From: Clostridiales bacterium
GTDB lineage: Bacteria > Bacillota_A > Clostridia > Christensenellales > Borkfalkiaceae
Assembly (NCBI GenBank): GCA_015055785.1
Contig: SVHQ01000111.1
Location: 1 to 6,245, forward strand
DNA: 6,245 nucleotides
Direction of reading: 5' to 3'
Shown here: in pieces, positions 1-5,756 of the stretch
How positions within the stretch are numbered: the first letter of the stretch is position 1
Layout of the letters: the number at the start of each line of letters is the position of its first letter
Notes under the pieces: model-generated
The model's database searches: none
Told to the model about the DNA's origin: nothing
Seen by the model: the letters and a program-made list of their open reading frames with translations, nothing else
Program-made: the position numbers and the translations under genes

Positions 1-115
1 TTTCCTTGTTACCTTCAATGATTCTGTAACCAACTTTTACAGTGTCACCTACGTTGAACGCGGGAACTTCGGATTTCATGCTTTCAGCGTTGATAGCTTC
101 GATGATTCCTTTCAT
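1..115 (-). CDS. rplS: Ribosomal protein L19, N-terminal part (cut by window edge)
   Basis: L19 is a protein of the 50S ribosomal subunit, located near the interface with the 30S subunit. Only the first 38 codons are visible; the gene continues past position 1. The translated start contains [18 protein letters not shown] followed by [10 protein letters not shown], which matches the L19 N-terminus known from other bacteria (E. coli has EQMKQDVPSFRPGDTVEV and then WVVEGSKKR). The start codon is ATG at 113-115, preceded by GGAGG at 127-131 with an 11-nt spacer. The gene has its own promoter and a foldable leader. The upstream neighbour on the same strand is a cation antiporter rather than trmD, the usual partner of rplS. 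The identification is firm despite the truncation. Confidence 0.93.
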   Translation of the reverse strand, partial: MKGIIEAINAESMKSEVPAFNVGDTVKVGYRIIEGNKE

Positions 116-144
116 TTTAGACTTTACCTCCGTTATTTACGAAA

Positions 145-201
145 CGTTCATGACCCGCTGCGTGATTCCTCATCACGCCCAATTAAAAAGGCAGCGGAAC
201 G
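145..201 (-). promoter_or_regulatory. Structured 5' leader of rplS, candidate L19 autoregulatory leader
   Basis: Read on the minus strand, the rplS 5' untranslated region can fold into nested helices. An outer stem pairs CGTTCCGCT (201-193) with AGCG (159-156) and GAACG (149-145), with six unpaired bases between the two 3' pieces. An inner perfect 7-bp hairpin pairs GCGTGAT (178-172) with ATCACGC (166-160) around the loop GAGGA. The ribosome binding site begins 14 nt downstream. L19 leader RNAs that feed back on rplS expression are known from low-GC Gram-positive bacteria. Assigning this structure to that family is inference from position and foldability; I could not compare it with a covariance model. 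Confidence 0.55.
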
Positions 202-217
202 CTCGAAGTCAGCAAAT

Positions 218-246
218 ATTATATACGATATTCTTTCCTTTTGCAA
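218..246 (-). promoter_or_regulatory. Sigma-A-type promoter of rplS
   Basis: On the minus strand the -10 box is a perfect TATAAT (223-218), and 17 bp upstream is TTGCAA (246-241), a 4/6 match to the -35 consensus. Transcription would begin near position 211, giving a leader of about 95 nt that contains the hairpins at 145-201. The promoter lies between the antiporter stop (318) and rplS. No clear terminator hairpin was found in this interval, so readthrough from the antiporter gene remains possible. Confidence 0.75.
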
Positions 247-317
247 GCGTTTTTGCCTTTATTTTGAAAAATATTTTATTTTTTTATTTGTTTTCCACGT
301 AACGCTTATGCACAAGT

Positions 318-1349
318 TTACGCCAATGCAAACAAATACACGTAATACGCCGCGAACAACACCAGCATAACAATGCCACTCCAACGTTTCACTTTATGGT
401 CTTTCATGTACCCAAACACAGCAAGCAACGCCGCCGCGCCGAGCGCAAACAAACCGTCCACCCAGAACGAGGAAGCAAAGTCTAAGGGTAAAATCACAGC
501 AGACAGCCCCACCGTACGCAAAATATTGAAAATGTTACTGCCGACAATATCCCCAACGGCGATGTCCGTCTCCCCTTTCTTCGCCGCGATTACGCAGGTG
601 ACGAGTTCGGGAAGAGATGTGCCGATGGCAACAATCGTAAGCCCGATAATCTTTTCTGAAATGCCAATTTCTCTTGCAATCGTCGTCGCACCAGGAATAA
701 CGCCATATAACGCTCCCACAACAACGAGCGCCAAACCAACAACGGTAATCGTCACCAAAAACCACGTATGCGTTTTCATCTTTTCATACCATACGCCGAA
801 TTTTGTAGTAGGCTCTTTTCCTTTCCCTTCCTCAAAAACCGCAATCGTATGCGAAGTGTCAATCCCGTTAAATTTTGTTTGTTTCTTGCTTTCGCGCACA
901 GCATACACCACCAAAAACACCATGTATGCAAGCGACAAAAGGAACATAATCCAGCCGTCCAAATGCCCGATGACGTTATCAAAACCACCTAACAAAAGAA
1001 TTAATACACTCGAACCCAAAAGCACGGGAAAATCGATGCGCAAGGTGTTTTTTTGCACCACAAGCGGACAAATTACCGATGCGACACCTAAAATCAACAA
1101 AATATTTGTTATATTACTGCCAATCACGTTACCCACGGCGATATCTGCGCTACCCTGTGCCGAGGAAATAATAGACGTGGCAAGTTCGGGCGCACTCGTG
1201 CCGAACGAAACGATGGTGAGGCCGATAATCAGTTGGGGTACGCGCAACTTTTCCGCAATCCCTGCCGCACCGTCTACAAACCAATCCGCACCTTTCACCA
1301 ATGCCACAAAACCGACCGCCAACAAAATTATGGCAATAAAAATATCCAT
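318..1349 (-). CDS. Calcium/sodium antiporter (CaCA superfamily, YrbG-like)
   Basis: This 343-aa inner-membrane exchanger is expected to expel Ca2+ (or a similar cation) in exchange for Na+ or H+. The two inverted alpha repeats that define the family are both intact. Repeat 1 has GTSAPE at residues 50-55 and GNVIGSN at 73-79; repeat 2 has GTSLPE at 243-248 and GDIVGSN at 266-272. E55, N74, E248 and D267 correspond to the ion-binding Glu/Asn/Glu/Asp set known from the archaeal exchanger NCX_Mj. A charged loop of about 45 residues (151-195) links the halves. There are about ten hydrophobic segments, and the length is close to the usual 320-350 aa. The ATG at 1349-1347 follows AGGAGA (1360-1355) by 5 nt. 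It is divergent from the CDF gene at 1492. The family call is firm; the exact cation is not proven. Confidence 0.93.
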   Translation of the reverse strand: MDIFIAIILLAVGFVALVKGADWFVDGAAGIAEKLRVPQLIIGLTIVSFGTSAPELATSIISSAQGSADIAVGNVIGSNITNILLILGVASVICPLVVQKNTLRIDFPVLLGSSVLILLLGGFDNVIGHLDGWIMFLLSLAYMVFLVVYAVRESKKQTKFNGIDTSHTIAVFEEGKGKEPTTKFGVWYEKMKTHTWFLVTITVVGLALVVVGALYGVIPGATTIAREIGISEKIIGLTIVAIGTSLPELVTCVIAAKKGETDIAVGDIVGSNIFNILRTVGLSAVILPLDFASSFWVDGLFALGAAALLAVFGYMKDHKVKRWSGIVMLVLFAAYYVYLFALA

Positions 1350-1389
1350 TTTGCTCTCCTTTTTTGCCTTTTAAATATAGTTTATGATT

Positions 1390-1418
1390 ATTTTACTATA
1401 ATATTTGTTATTTGTCAA
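1390..1418 (-). promoter_or_regulatory. Promoter of the cation antiporter gene
   Basis: On the minus strand a consensus -35 TTGACA (1418-1413) and a -10 TAAAAT (1395-1390, 5/6 match) are separated by 17 bp. The implied start is near 1383, giving a leader of about 34 nt. That is too short to hold a riboswitch such as yybP-ykoY. The -35 box lies in the left arm of an inverted repeat shared with the divergent promoter. Confidence 0.75.
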
Positions 1419-1438
1419 TCAAATAATTCATTGACAAA
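1411..1438. repeat. 9-bp inverted repeat spanning the divergent -35 boxes
   Basis: TTTGTCAAT (1411-1419) and ATTGACAAA (1430-1438) are perfect inverted copies separated by 10 bp. Each arm contains one of the two opposed TTGACA -35 boxes, which accounts for six of the nine symmetric bases. The other three bases per arm are also matched. It could be a regulator binding site controlling both exporters, or simply two similar promoters placed back to back. Confidence 0.6.
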
Positions 1439-1459
1439 ATTTTCTTTTATGCATATAAT
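1431..1459 (+). promoter_or_regulatory. Consensus sigma-A promoter of the CDF transporter gene
   Basis: TTGACA (1431-1436) and TATAAT (1454-1459) are both perfect matches with an optimal 17-bp spacer. The implied start is near 1466, inside the small palindrome AAACGTTT (1466-1473), leaving a leader of about 26 nt before the ATG at 1492. Such a strong core promoter suggests either high constitutive expression or control by a repressor. Confidence 0.85.
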
Positions 1460-1491
1460 AAAAACAAACGTTTACAAAGGCTGTACTTTTT

Positions 1492-2673
1492 ATGACTGAT
1501 TTACTTATTAAACTTTTCGTTAAGAAAAAAAAGACGAACAACGAAACGGCGTCTGCAGAAACGGCGGAACGCGGCAGATACGTTTCTCTTGCAGGGTTTA
1601 CGGGCATTGTCGTGAATTTATTGTTGTTCATCGGCAAGCTCACCGTAGGTATCATCGCTTCGTCCGTTTCCATCATTGCAGACGCATTTAATAACATTTC
1701 CGACGCAGGCTCGTCCGTGGTCGCTTTAATCGGTTTTCGGCTCGCCAACAAACCCGTGGATAAGGAACATCCCTTAGGACACGGTAGGCTGGAATACGTT
1801 TCCGGTTTTATTGTCGATATGCTGATTATCCTCGTTGGGTTTGAACTTTTGACAAGCTCCTTTGATAAAATTTTGTATCCAACCCTTCCAAACGTTGGCA
1901 ATATCACTTTGATTTTGTTGGGCGTTGCCATTCTCGTTAAAATCTGGCTGTTCTTTTTCTATCACAAAATCGCAAAAAAAGCCAACGCAGCTTCTGTACG
2001 TGCCGCCGCTATCGACAGTCTCACCGATTGCATTGCGACAACGCTCGTACTCGTTTCAGCTATCGTGGCTCGGTTTTGGAATATTGCAATCGACGGTTGG
2101 GTGGGAATTTTCGTAGCATTGTTTATCATCTACGCAGGGGTGAAAGCTGCCAAAGAAACAATTGATTTGTTACTTGGTTCACCCCCCGACCCTGAATTTA
2201 TCAAAGAAATTTATCAGTTTACAAAAGATTATCCGCGCATTGTGGGCATTCACGACGTCATGGTGCACGATTACGGCCCGGGCAGACAAATTGTTTCCTT
2301 CCATGCCGAAGTCCCCTCTGATTCGGACATTAACATCGCGCATGAAGAGGTTGACCAAATGGAACGGGATATGCATGCAAAATTCGGCTGCATTGTCACC
2401 ATCCACCTCGACCCCATCGTCATCAACGACCCTGCCGTTAATGAAATGCGTGCCTTAGCGCAAGCAGCGGCAAAATCGGTGCATCCTGATTTCACCATTC
2501 ACGATTTTAGAATGACCAAAGGCGAAACGAATATCAATTTAATTTTCGACCTTGTCCTGCCTGCCGATTGCACAATGGCTGCTGAAGAAGCGGAAGGTTT
2601 GGTGAACGAGCGGATACGCGAAGTCGTGCCTAATTGTTTCTGCGTTATTCGCGTCGAACATCCTTTTGTATAA
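1492..2673 (+). CDS. Cation diffusion facilitator family efflux transporter with doubled C-terminal domain
   Basis: This 393-aa membrane transporter is expected to export a divalent metal ion in exchange for protons. It has six membrane helices at roughly 34-220. Helix 2 carries ADAFNNISDAGSS (63-75), followed by the family motif HPLGHGRLEY (93-102). Helix 5 carries D175-x-x-x-D179 instead of the HxxxD typical of zinc-selective members, which favours Mn2+ or Fe2+ (inference). The first cytoplasmic domain (about 232-308) keeps H254, H271, H284 and D307, positions that match the metal-binding residues of YiiP as I recall them. An additional domain (about 330-393) resembles a second copy. Typical CDF proteins are near 300 aa. 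The ATG at 1492 follows a modest AAGG (1477-1480); the N-terminal MTDLLIKLFV resembles clostridial homologues. Confidence 0.93.
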   Translation: MTDLLIKLFVKKKKTNNETASAETAERGRYVSLAGFTGIVVNLLLFIGKLTVGIIASSVSIIADAFNNISDAGSSVVALIGFRLANKPVDKEHPLGHGRLEYVSGFIVDMLIILVGFELLTSSFDKILYPTLPNVGNITLILLGVAILVKIWLFFFYHKIAKKANAASVRAAAIDSLTDCIATTLVLVSAIVARFWNIAIDGWVGIFVALFIIYAGVKAAKETIDLLLGSPPDPEFIKEIYQFTKDYPRIVGIHDVMVHDYGPGRQIVSFHAEVPSDSDINIAHEEVDQMERDMHAKFGCIVTIHLDPIVINDPAVNEMRALAQAAAKSVHPDFTIHDFRMTKGETNINLIFDLVLPADCTMAAEEAEGLVNERIREVVPNCFCVIRVEHPFV

Positions 2674-2700
2674 TTGATATTTTAATAAGCGTTATAGTAT

Positions 2701-2727
2701 AAGCGACCTCGTTCAACGAGGTCGCTT
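2701..2727. terminator. Hairpin terminator between convergent genes
   Basis: AAGCGACCTCGTT (2701-2713) and AACGAGGTCGCTT (2715-2727) form a perfect inverted repeat. The realistic hairpin has about 11 bp closing a TTCAA loop. On the plus strand it is followed by a T-rich run, TTGTTCTTTAATTTT, so it should end the CDF transcript (stop at 2673). It also lies 6 nt after the stop of the 37-aa gene on the minus strand, where the tail is less T-rich. It probably works in both directions, and better on the plus strand. Confidence 0.88.
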
Positions 2728-2732
2728 GTTCT

Positions 2733-2846
2733 TTAATTTTCTTTCAATTCCGCTTTTACGGCGTTAAAATTCGCCTTATCCACTTCGTGTTGCGCTTTTG
2801 CGCTTTCTTTCATGTCCTGAAATGCTTTTTTAAAAAATTCTTTCAT
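2733..2846 (-). CDS. 37-aa charged small protein
   Basis: A 37-residue protein starts MKEFFKKAFQDMKESAKAQ and ends with KAELKEN. It has 8 Lys and 7 Asp/Glu, no cysteine, no signal peptide and no membrane segment; it would form a charged, probably helical, cytoplasmic peptide. The hydrophobic residues F4, F5, A8, F9 and M12 are spaced so that the N-terminal third could be an amphipathic helix. ATG (2846-2844) is preceded by GGAGGG (2863-2858) with an 11-nt spacer. It starts 22 nt after the stop of the 114-aa membrane protein gene, so the two are likely cotranscribed, and it ends 6 nt before a strong hairpin. I recall similar short proteins in clostridia but know no function. The position, ribosome binding site and terminator make this a convincing gene. 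Confidence 0.8.
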   Translation of the reverse strand: MKEFFKKAFQDMKESAKAQHEVDKANFNAVKAELKEN

Positions 2847-2868
2847 CTTATTTTCCGCCCTCCGTTGG

Positions 2869-3213
2869 TTATTCCTTTAATAAATCGTCGCTGAGCTTAA
2901 GAATTTCGTCGGCGTATTTATTCTTTCTGTTTGCGAGCATTTTTTTGTAAAGGAAGTAGTTTACGCTCACCATAGCGATGCCAATCACGCCGATTACAAC
3001 ACCCAGCGCCATTACGTTGCCGATAACTTCCATCGCCAAGCACATGCCCGTGCCGAGCACCAACGAACCAACCGTACCAAACGTATAAGCAAAAATTTCC
3101 GCAGGACGCTTTACTTGCTGATCAAGCTTTTTTAATTCGTCAAGCTTCGTGGGTTTTTGCTCCGTGTATTGTTCGCGAATGTGTTGCACCTTTAATTTTT
3201 CATAATTGTTCAT
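2869..3213 (-). CDS. 114-aa two-helix membrane protein of unknown function
   Basis: The protein has a charged N-terminal region (1-37) with HIREQY and KLDELKKLDQQVK, two hydrophobic segments at about 38-62 and 68-89 joined by a very short turn, and a charged tail ending KYADEILKLSDDLLKE. Both ends probably face the cytoplasm. It shares the pattern IRxQY, KLxxLxxLDxxVK, two helices and KYxxEIxKLSDxLL with the 138-aa product at 3384-3800, so the two are paralogues. ATG (3213-3211) is preceded by GGAGGA (3227-3222) at 8 nt, an optimal ribosome binding site, and by a -10 box. Homologues in clostridial genomes are sometimes labelled dihydropteridine reductase, as I recall; nothing visible here (no Rossmann fold, too small) supports an enzyme. 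The function is unknown. Confidence 0.88.
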   Translation of the reverse strand: MNNYEKLKVQHIREQYTEQKPTKLDELKKLDQQVKRPAEIFAYTFGTVGSLVLGTGMCLAMEVIGNVMALGVVIGVIGIAMVSVNYFLYKKMLANRKNKYADEILKLSDDLLKE

Positions 3214-3247
3214 AATAGAATTCCTCCGTGTTTTGTTTTATATCTGT

Positions 3248-3276
3248 ATTATATGCCCTCGATGTTGTTAAAAAAA
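3248..3276 (-). promoter_or_regulatory. Probable promoter of the 114-aa/37-aa gene pair
   Basis: A perfect -10 TATAAT lies at 3253-3248 on the minus strand, about 35 nt upstream of the ATG at 3213. At 17 bp spacing the -35 position is only TTTTTT (3276-3271), a poor match, so activity may be weak or need an activator. A terminator just upstream (3321-3360) makes a separate promoter necessary, which supports the call. Confidence 0.55.
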
Positions 3277-3320
3277 TAAAATTTCGTAAAGCATTTGCAA
3301 AGCTTTTGTTAAAGTTTTGT

Positions 3321-3360
3321 AAAAAAGGCGGCAGCAAGAATATTTTCTGCAACCGCCTTT
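3321..3360 (-). terminator. Rho-independent terminator of the two-component operon
   Basis: On the minus strand AAAGGCGG (3360-3353) pairs with CCGCCTTT (3331-3324). The stem continues through a G-U pair, a mismatch and a GCA/TGC match, and closes on an A/T-rich loop. It runs directly into six T residues (3326-3321). It begins 23 nt after the stop of the 138-aa gene and separates the four-gene operon from the downstream pair. Confidence 0.88.
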
Positions 3361-3383
3361 ACACTGTTTTAACATGGTGTTTT

Positions 3384-3800
3384 TTAATTTTCTTCGTCAA
3401 GCAATTCATCGCTCAATTTTATAATTTCCTCGCCGTACTTTTTCTTGCTACGGTGCAATACCTTGTGATACATCGGATAAGCCAAAATCATAGGAATCAT
3501 ACCGATTAAAGACACGGGTATGCCGAATAATAAATTTCCCACCTCCAGCGTCAATGCCATGCCGCCGCCAAAAATCAAACAACCGACTATTCCAAAACAA
3601 AGCGCGGTGATGGTCGCGCTGTCTTTCACGCGCTTATCCAATGCGCGCAGGCGTTCTAATTTACCTTCCGTGTTTGTTTGGGGTTGATACTGCCTACGAA
3701 TCGCCGCAATCTCCTTACGTTCCTTTTCCGTCGGTGCGGCGTACGAATAGGCAAACCTCTCTTCCGTTTCCTCTCTCACTTTTTTCATTCCTTCATGCAT
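3384..3800 (-). CDS. 138-aa two-helix membrane protein, last gene of the two-component operon
   Basis: Residues 1-60 are charged and probably cytoplasmic, with IRRQY (34-38) and KLERLRALDKRVK (47-59). Hydrophobic segments follow at about 62-86 and 90-110. The tail carries KYGEEIIKLSDELLDEEN. It is a paralogue of the 114-aa protein at 2869-3213 with about 25 extra N-terminal residues. The ATG at 3800-3798 overlaps the upstream stop by 8 nt (ATGCATGA), and GAGGAAG (3818-3812) inside the upstream gene can serve as its ribosome binding site. A second ATG four codons later is also possible but has AAGGA touching it, so the first is preferred. The gene ends before a clear terminator. The family function is unknown; being cotranscribed with a sensor kinase suggests a membrane-signalling or envelope-stress role (inference). 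Confidence 0.87.
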   Translation of the reverse strand: MHEGMKKVREETEERFAYSYAAPTEKERKEIAAIRRQYQPQTNTEGKLERLRALDKRVKDSATITALCFGIVGCLIFGGGMALTLEVGNLLFGIPVSLIGMIPMILAYPMYHKVLHRSKKKYGEEIIKLSDELLDEEN

Positions 3801-4710
3801 TTTCTTCTGTTCTTCCTCTATTTTTTAATCTTTTTAAATAACGGTTTCCGCGTACAATCATCAAAATTCCAAGCGCCAATACGCAACCGCACACCGCCAT
3901 GCCCGTTACAGCATTTGCAACAGCCATACCGCTCCCATCGGAAAATTGCAACAGCAACGCCGTTTGCAAGGCGAGAATAGACACCGTTGCATCTGCCAAA
4001 TTTACGCAACGCACCGCTTTCACCGTAAAATCGTCCCACCGATTGGCTTTGAAAATATTGATAATCGACATTGTCACTTTATAAAACGTATATGCGGCAA
4101 ACACGTAAATGGTCAAGCCCGCGTGCACAAAGCCTGCGCCGTTTTTTACCATTTGCAATATCGCAGCCGACAATGCGGAGATGGTAGACACCAATAGCCA
4201 ACCGCAATTGCGATATTTTCGCACTTCTAAATAGGCATTGCGCGCTTTGCCACGACGTTTACCGTGATAAAGAACGATACCGCTCCGCAAAAAAACAAGC
4301 GTGATGTAATACACAGCCAATGCGCCGTACCACATGGAATGAAACCACAAGGCAAGTGCTCCGTTGTATAAGCTGTATAACACTGACATACCCATGGAAA
4401 AGGCGGAAAATAACACCGTTCGAAAACCGTAGTTTTTTAAGATTTTCGCCGTGATGTTGTTCCCATTTAAAAGGTCGATAATCCAGCCCTTGATTTTGGG
4501 CGCAACTATAATCAACGCGTACACGGTATACCCCAATGCCACCGCCGACACCGCAAACAACGCATACACAAGCACGGAAAACGGCGTATTTTCATAATCC
4601 AAAAACAACACGCCAATCGACCCGACCATGCAAAGCAACGTCATAATCAACACAACGGCAAGAAACCAGCCTTGCGGATTTTTCAGTTTTTCCAAAAACT
4701 TGTTTTTCAT
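3793..4710 (-). CDS. 305-aa polytopic membrane protein of unknown function
   Basis: About eight hydrophobic helices are visible at residues 15-37, 43-70, 97-119, 125-147, 169-189, 195-220, 240-256 and 263-287. They are arranged as four pairs separated by basic cytoplasmic-looking loops such as KRRGKARNAY (151-160) and a basic tail, RYLKRLKNRGR. There is no ATPase, peptidase or recognised transporter motif. The ATG at 4710-4708 was chosen because it forms a 4-nt ATGA overlap with the kinase stop. A further ATG at 4749 would extend the protein by 13 residues and overlap the kinase by 43 bp. There is no strong ribosome binding site, consistent with translational coupling. I do not recognise the family. 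Its fixed place after the kinase suggests it senses a signal for the kinase or is a controlled output (inference). Confidence 0.85.
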   Translation of the reverse strand: MKNKFLEKLKNPQGWFLAVVLIMTLLCMVGSIGVLFLDYENTPFSVLVYALFAVSAVALGYTVYALIIVAPKIKGWIIDLLNGNNITAKILKNYGFRTVLFSAFSMGMSVLYSLYNGALALWFHSMWYGALAVYYITLVFLRSGIVLYHGKRRGKARNAYLEVRKYRNCGWLLVSTISALSAAILQMVKNGAGFVHAGLTIYVFAAYTFYKVTMSIINIFKANRWDDFTVKAVRCVNLADATVSILALQTALLLQFSDGSGMAVANAVTGMAVCGCVLALGILMIVRGNRYLKRLKNRGRTEENA

Positions 4711-5756
4711 ATATCCATTACTGCATCTTTTAATAACACCGTAAAGCACGTGCCTTTATTTGGCTCGCTTTCTACGGATATTTCGCCGCCTAAAACCTCT
4801 ATCACTCTTTTCACGAGCGCAAGCCCAAGCCCGTTGCCCTCTTGCGCGTGAGACGTATCCCCTTGATAGAATTTATCGAAAATGTGTTTACCCGTTTCCT
4901 TGGATATCCCAACGCCCGTATCCGTTACGGAAATTACGACGTTTTTACCCTCTTTTTTGCATTTCAACGCAACCCTGCCCCCTGCATTTGTAAATTTAAT
5001 CGCATTGGAGAGAAGATTTCCGCACACCATTTCCAAATAACTTTTTATTGTGAAAACGTCAAATTCGTCCATATCCACGTCTAAAATCAAGTTCTTATCC
5101 TCGAGTAGATTTTCATACGATAAGACAATTTCCGCTAAGTTTTCCGACAAACAAAAAACTTCTTTTTCGGGTAAAATTCTTTCGTTTTCTAATTTGTTGA
5201 GTCTTAAAATATCGCGGACAAGATTTGTCAAACGCTTTGTCGCCGTCAACAACGTTTGCGTATATTTTTCACGGCTTTCGGCGTCTAAATTCTCCCTTGC
5301 GAGCAATTGCGCATAGTTATGAATAATGCTGAGCGGCGTTTTCATTTCATGGGATACGTTGGAAATAAAATCCGATTTTAATATCTCCGTCTTTTCCAGT
5401 TCCGCCGCCATGATATTGAGATTTTCCATAATCTCATCGTATTGGTCATATTTTTCATAAGCGTGTTCTGCCTGCAAACGCACAGAAAAATCCCCCGAAG
5501 CAATACGTTTCGTCGCTTCCAATATCTTTTCCGCGCTCCGCTCCACCGTTGAGGTACGGCGGATGAAATCCACCAACGTAAACAGCAGACTTAAAAAGAA
5601 AATAACAAGCAGCATCACCGCCGCAATACCGCCGTGCCCCACGTCAGCGTCTGCAAGACGACTATACACAAGAAGCGTTGCGCTCACCGCAAGTGTATTC
5701 GTTAAGAAAAATAATAAGAAACCCCACAGTGTTGCTTGAAAATTACGTTTTTTCAT
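4707..5756 (-). CDS. Sensor histidine kinase with minimal extracytoplasmic loop
   Basis: This 349-aa membrane kinase is expected to autophosphorylate and pass phosphate to the adjacent OmpR-type regulator. Order: helix 1 (about 10-31), a loop of only some 12 residues (31-43), helix 2 (about 44-65), a HAMP-like linker (66-118), the H box FISNVSHEMKTPLSII with H136, the N box NLLSNAIKF (247-255), G1 DTGVGIS (279-285), the F box FDKFYQG (293-299) and G2 GNGLGLAL (307-314). All catalytic boxes are intact. The short loop leaves no room for a periplasmic sensor domain, as in intramembrane-sensing kinases. The ATG at 5756-5754 overlaps the regulator stop by 4 nt (ATGA), and the stop overlaps the next gene in the same way. 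The signal is unknown. Confidence 0.94.
   Translation of the reverse strand: MKKRNFQATLWGFLLFFLTNTLAVSATLLVYSRLADADVGHGGIAAVMLLVIFFLSLLFTLVDFIRRTSTVERSAEKILEATKRIASGDFSVRLQAEHAYEKYDQYDEIMENLNIMAAELEKTEILKSDFISNVSHEMKTPLSIIHNYAQLLARENLDAESREKYTQTLLTATKRLTNLVRDILRLNKLENERILPEKEVFCLSENLAEIVLSYENLLEDKNLILDVDMDEFDVFTIKSYLEMVCGNLLSNAIKFTNAGGRVALKCKKEGKNVVISVTDTGVGISKETGKHIFDKFYQGDTSHAQEGNGLGLALVKRVIEVLGGEISVESEPNKGTCFTVLLKDAVMDI

Noticed and set aside
42..302. 86-aa plus-strand open frame over the rplS start and leader
   Set aside because: It lies opposite the rplS coding start, leader and promoter and has no ribosome binding site or recognisable domain.
247..317. Terminator after the antiporter gene
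   Set aside because: The stretch is A/T-rich on the minus strand but has no GC-containing hairpin followed by a T run.
373..1374. 333-aa plus-strand open frame opposite the antiporter gene
   Set aside because: It mirrors the antiporter coding strand, has no sensible ribosome binding site and a low-complexity Ser/Thr/Pro-rich translation. The minus-strand frame carries complete CaCA motifs.
1466..1473. Palindrome AAACGTTT near the CDF transcription start as an operator
   Set aside because: It is only 8 bp, does not extend, and is expected by chance in AT-rich DNA; no second copy is seen.
1350..1491. Metal-sensing riboswitch (yybP-ykoY type) in the exporter leaders
   Set aside because: The predicted transcripts have leaders of only about 34 and 26 nt, with no foldable structure of the required size.
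1428..1931. 167-aa minus-strand open frame across the start of the CDF gene
   Set aside because: It runs through the divergent promoters and the CDF N-terminus; its translation has no recognisable domain, while the plus frame has clear CDF motifs.
4711..4749. Upstream ATG that would lengthen the 305-aa protein by 13 residues
   Set aside because: It would overlap the kinase by 43 bp and adds a poor N-terminus. The ATG at 4710 gives the ATGA overlap also seen at the regulator/kinase junction.
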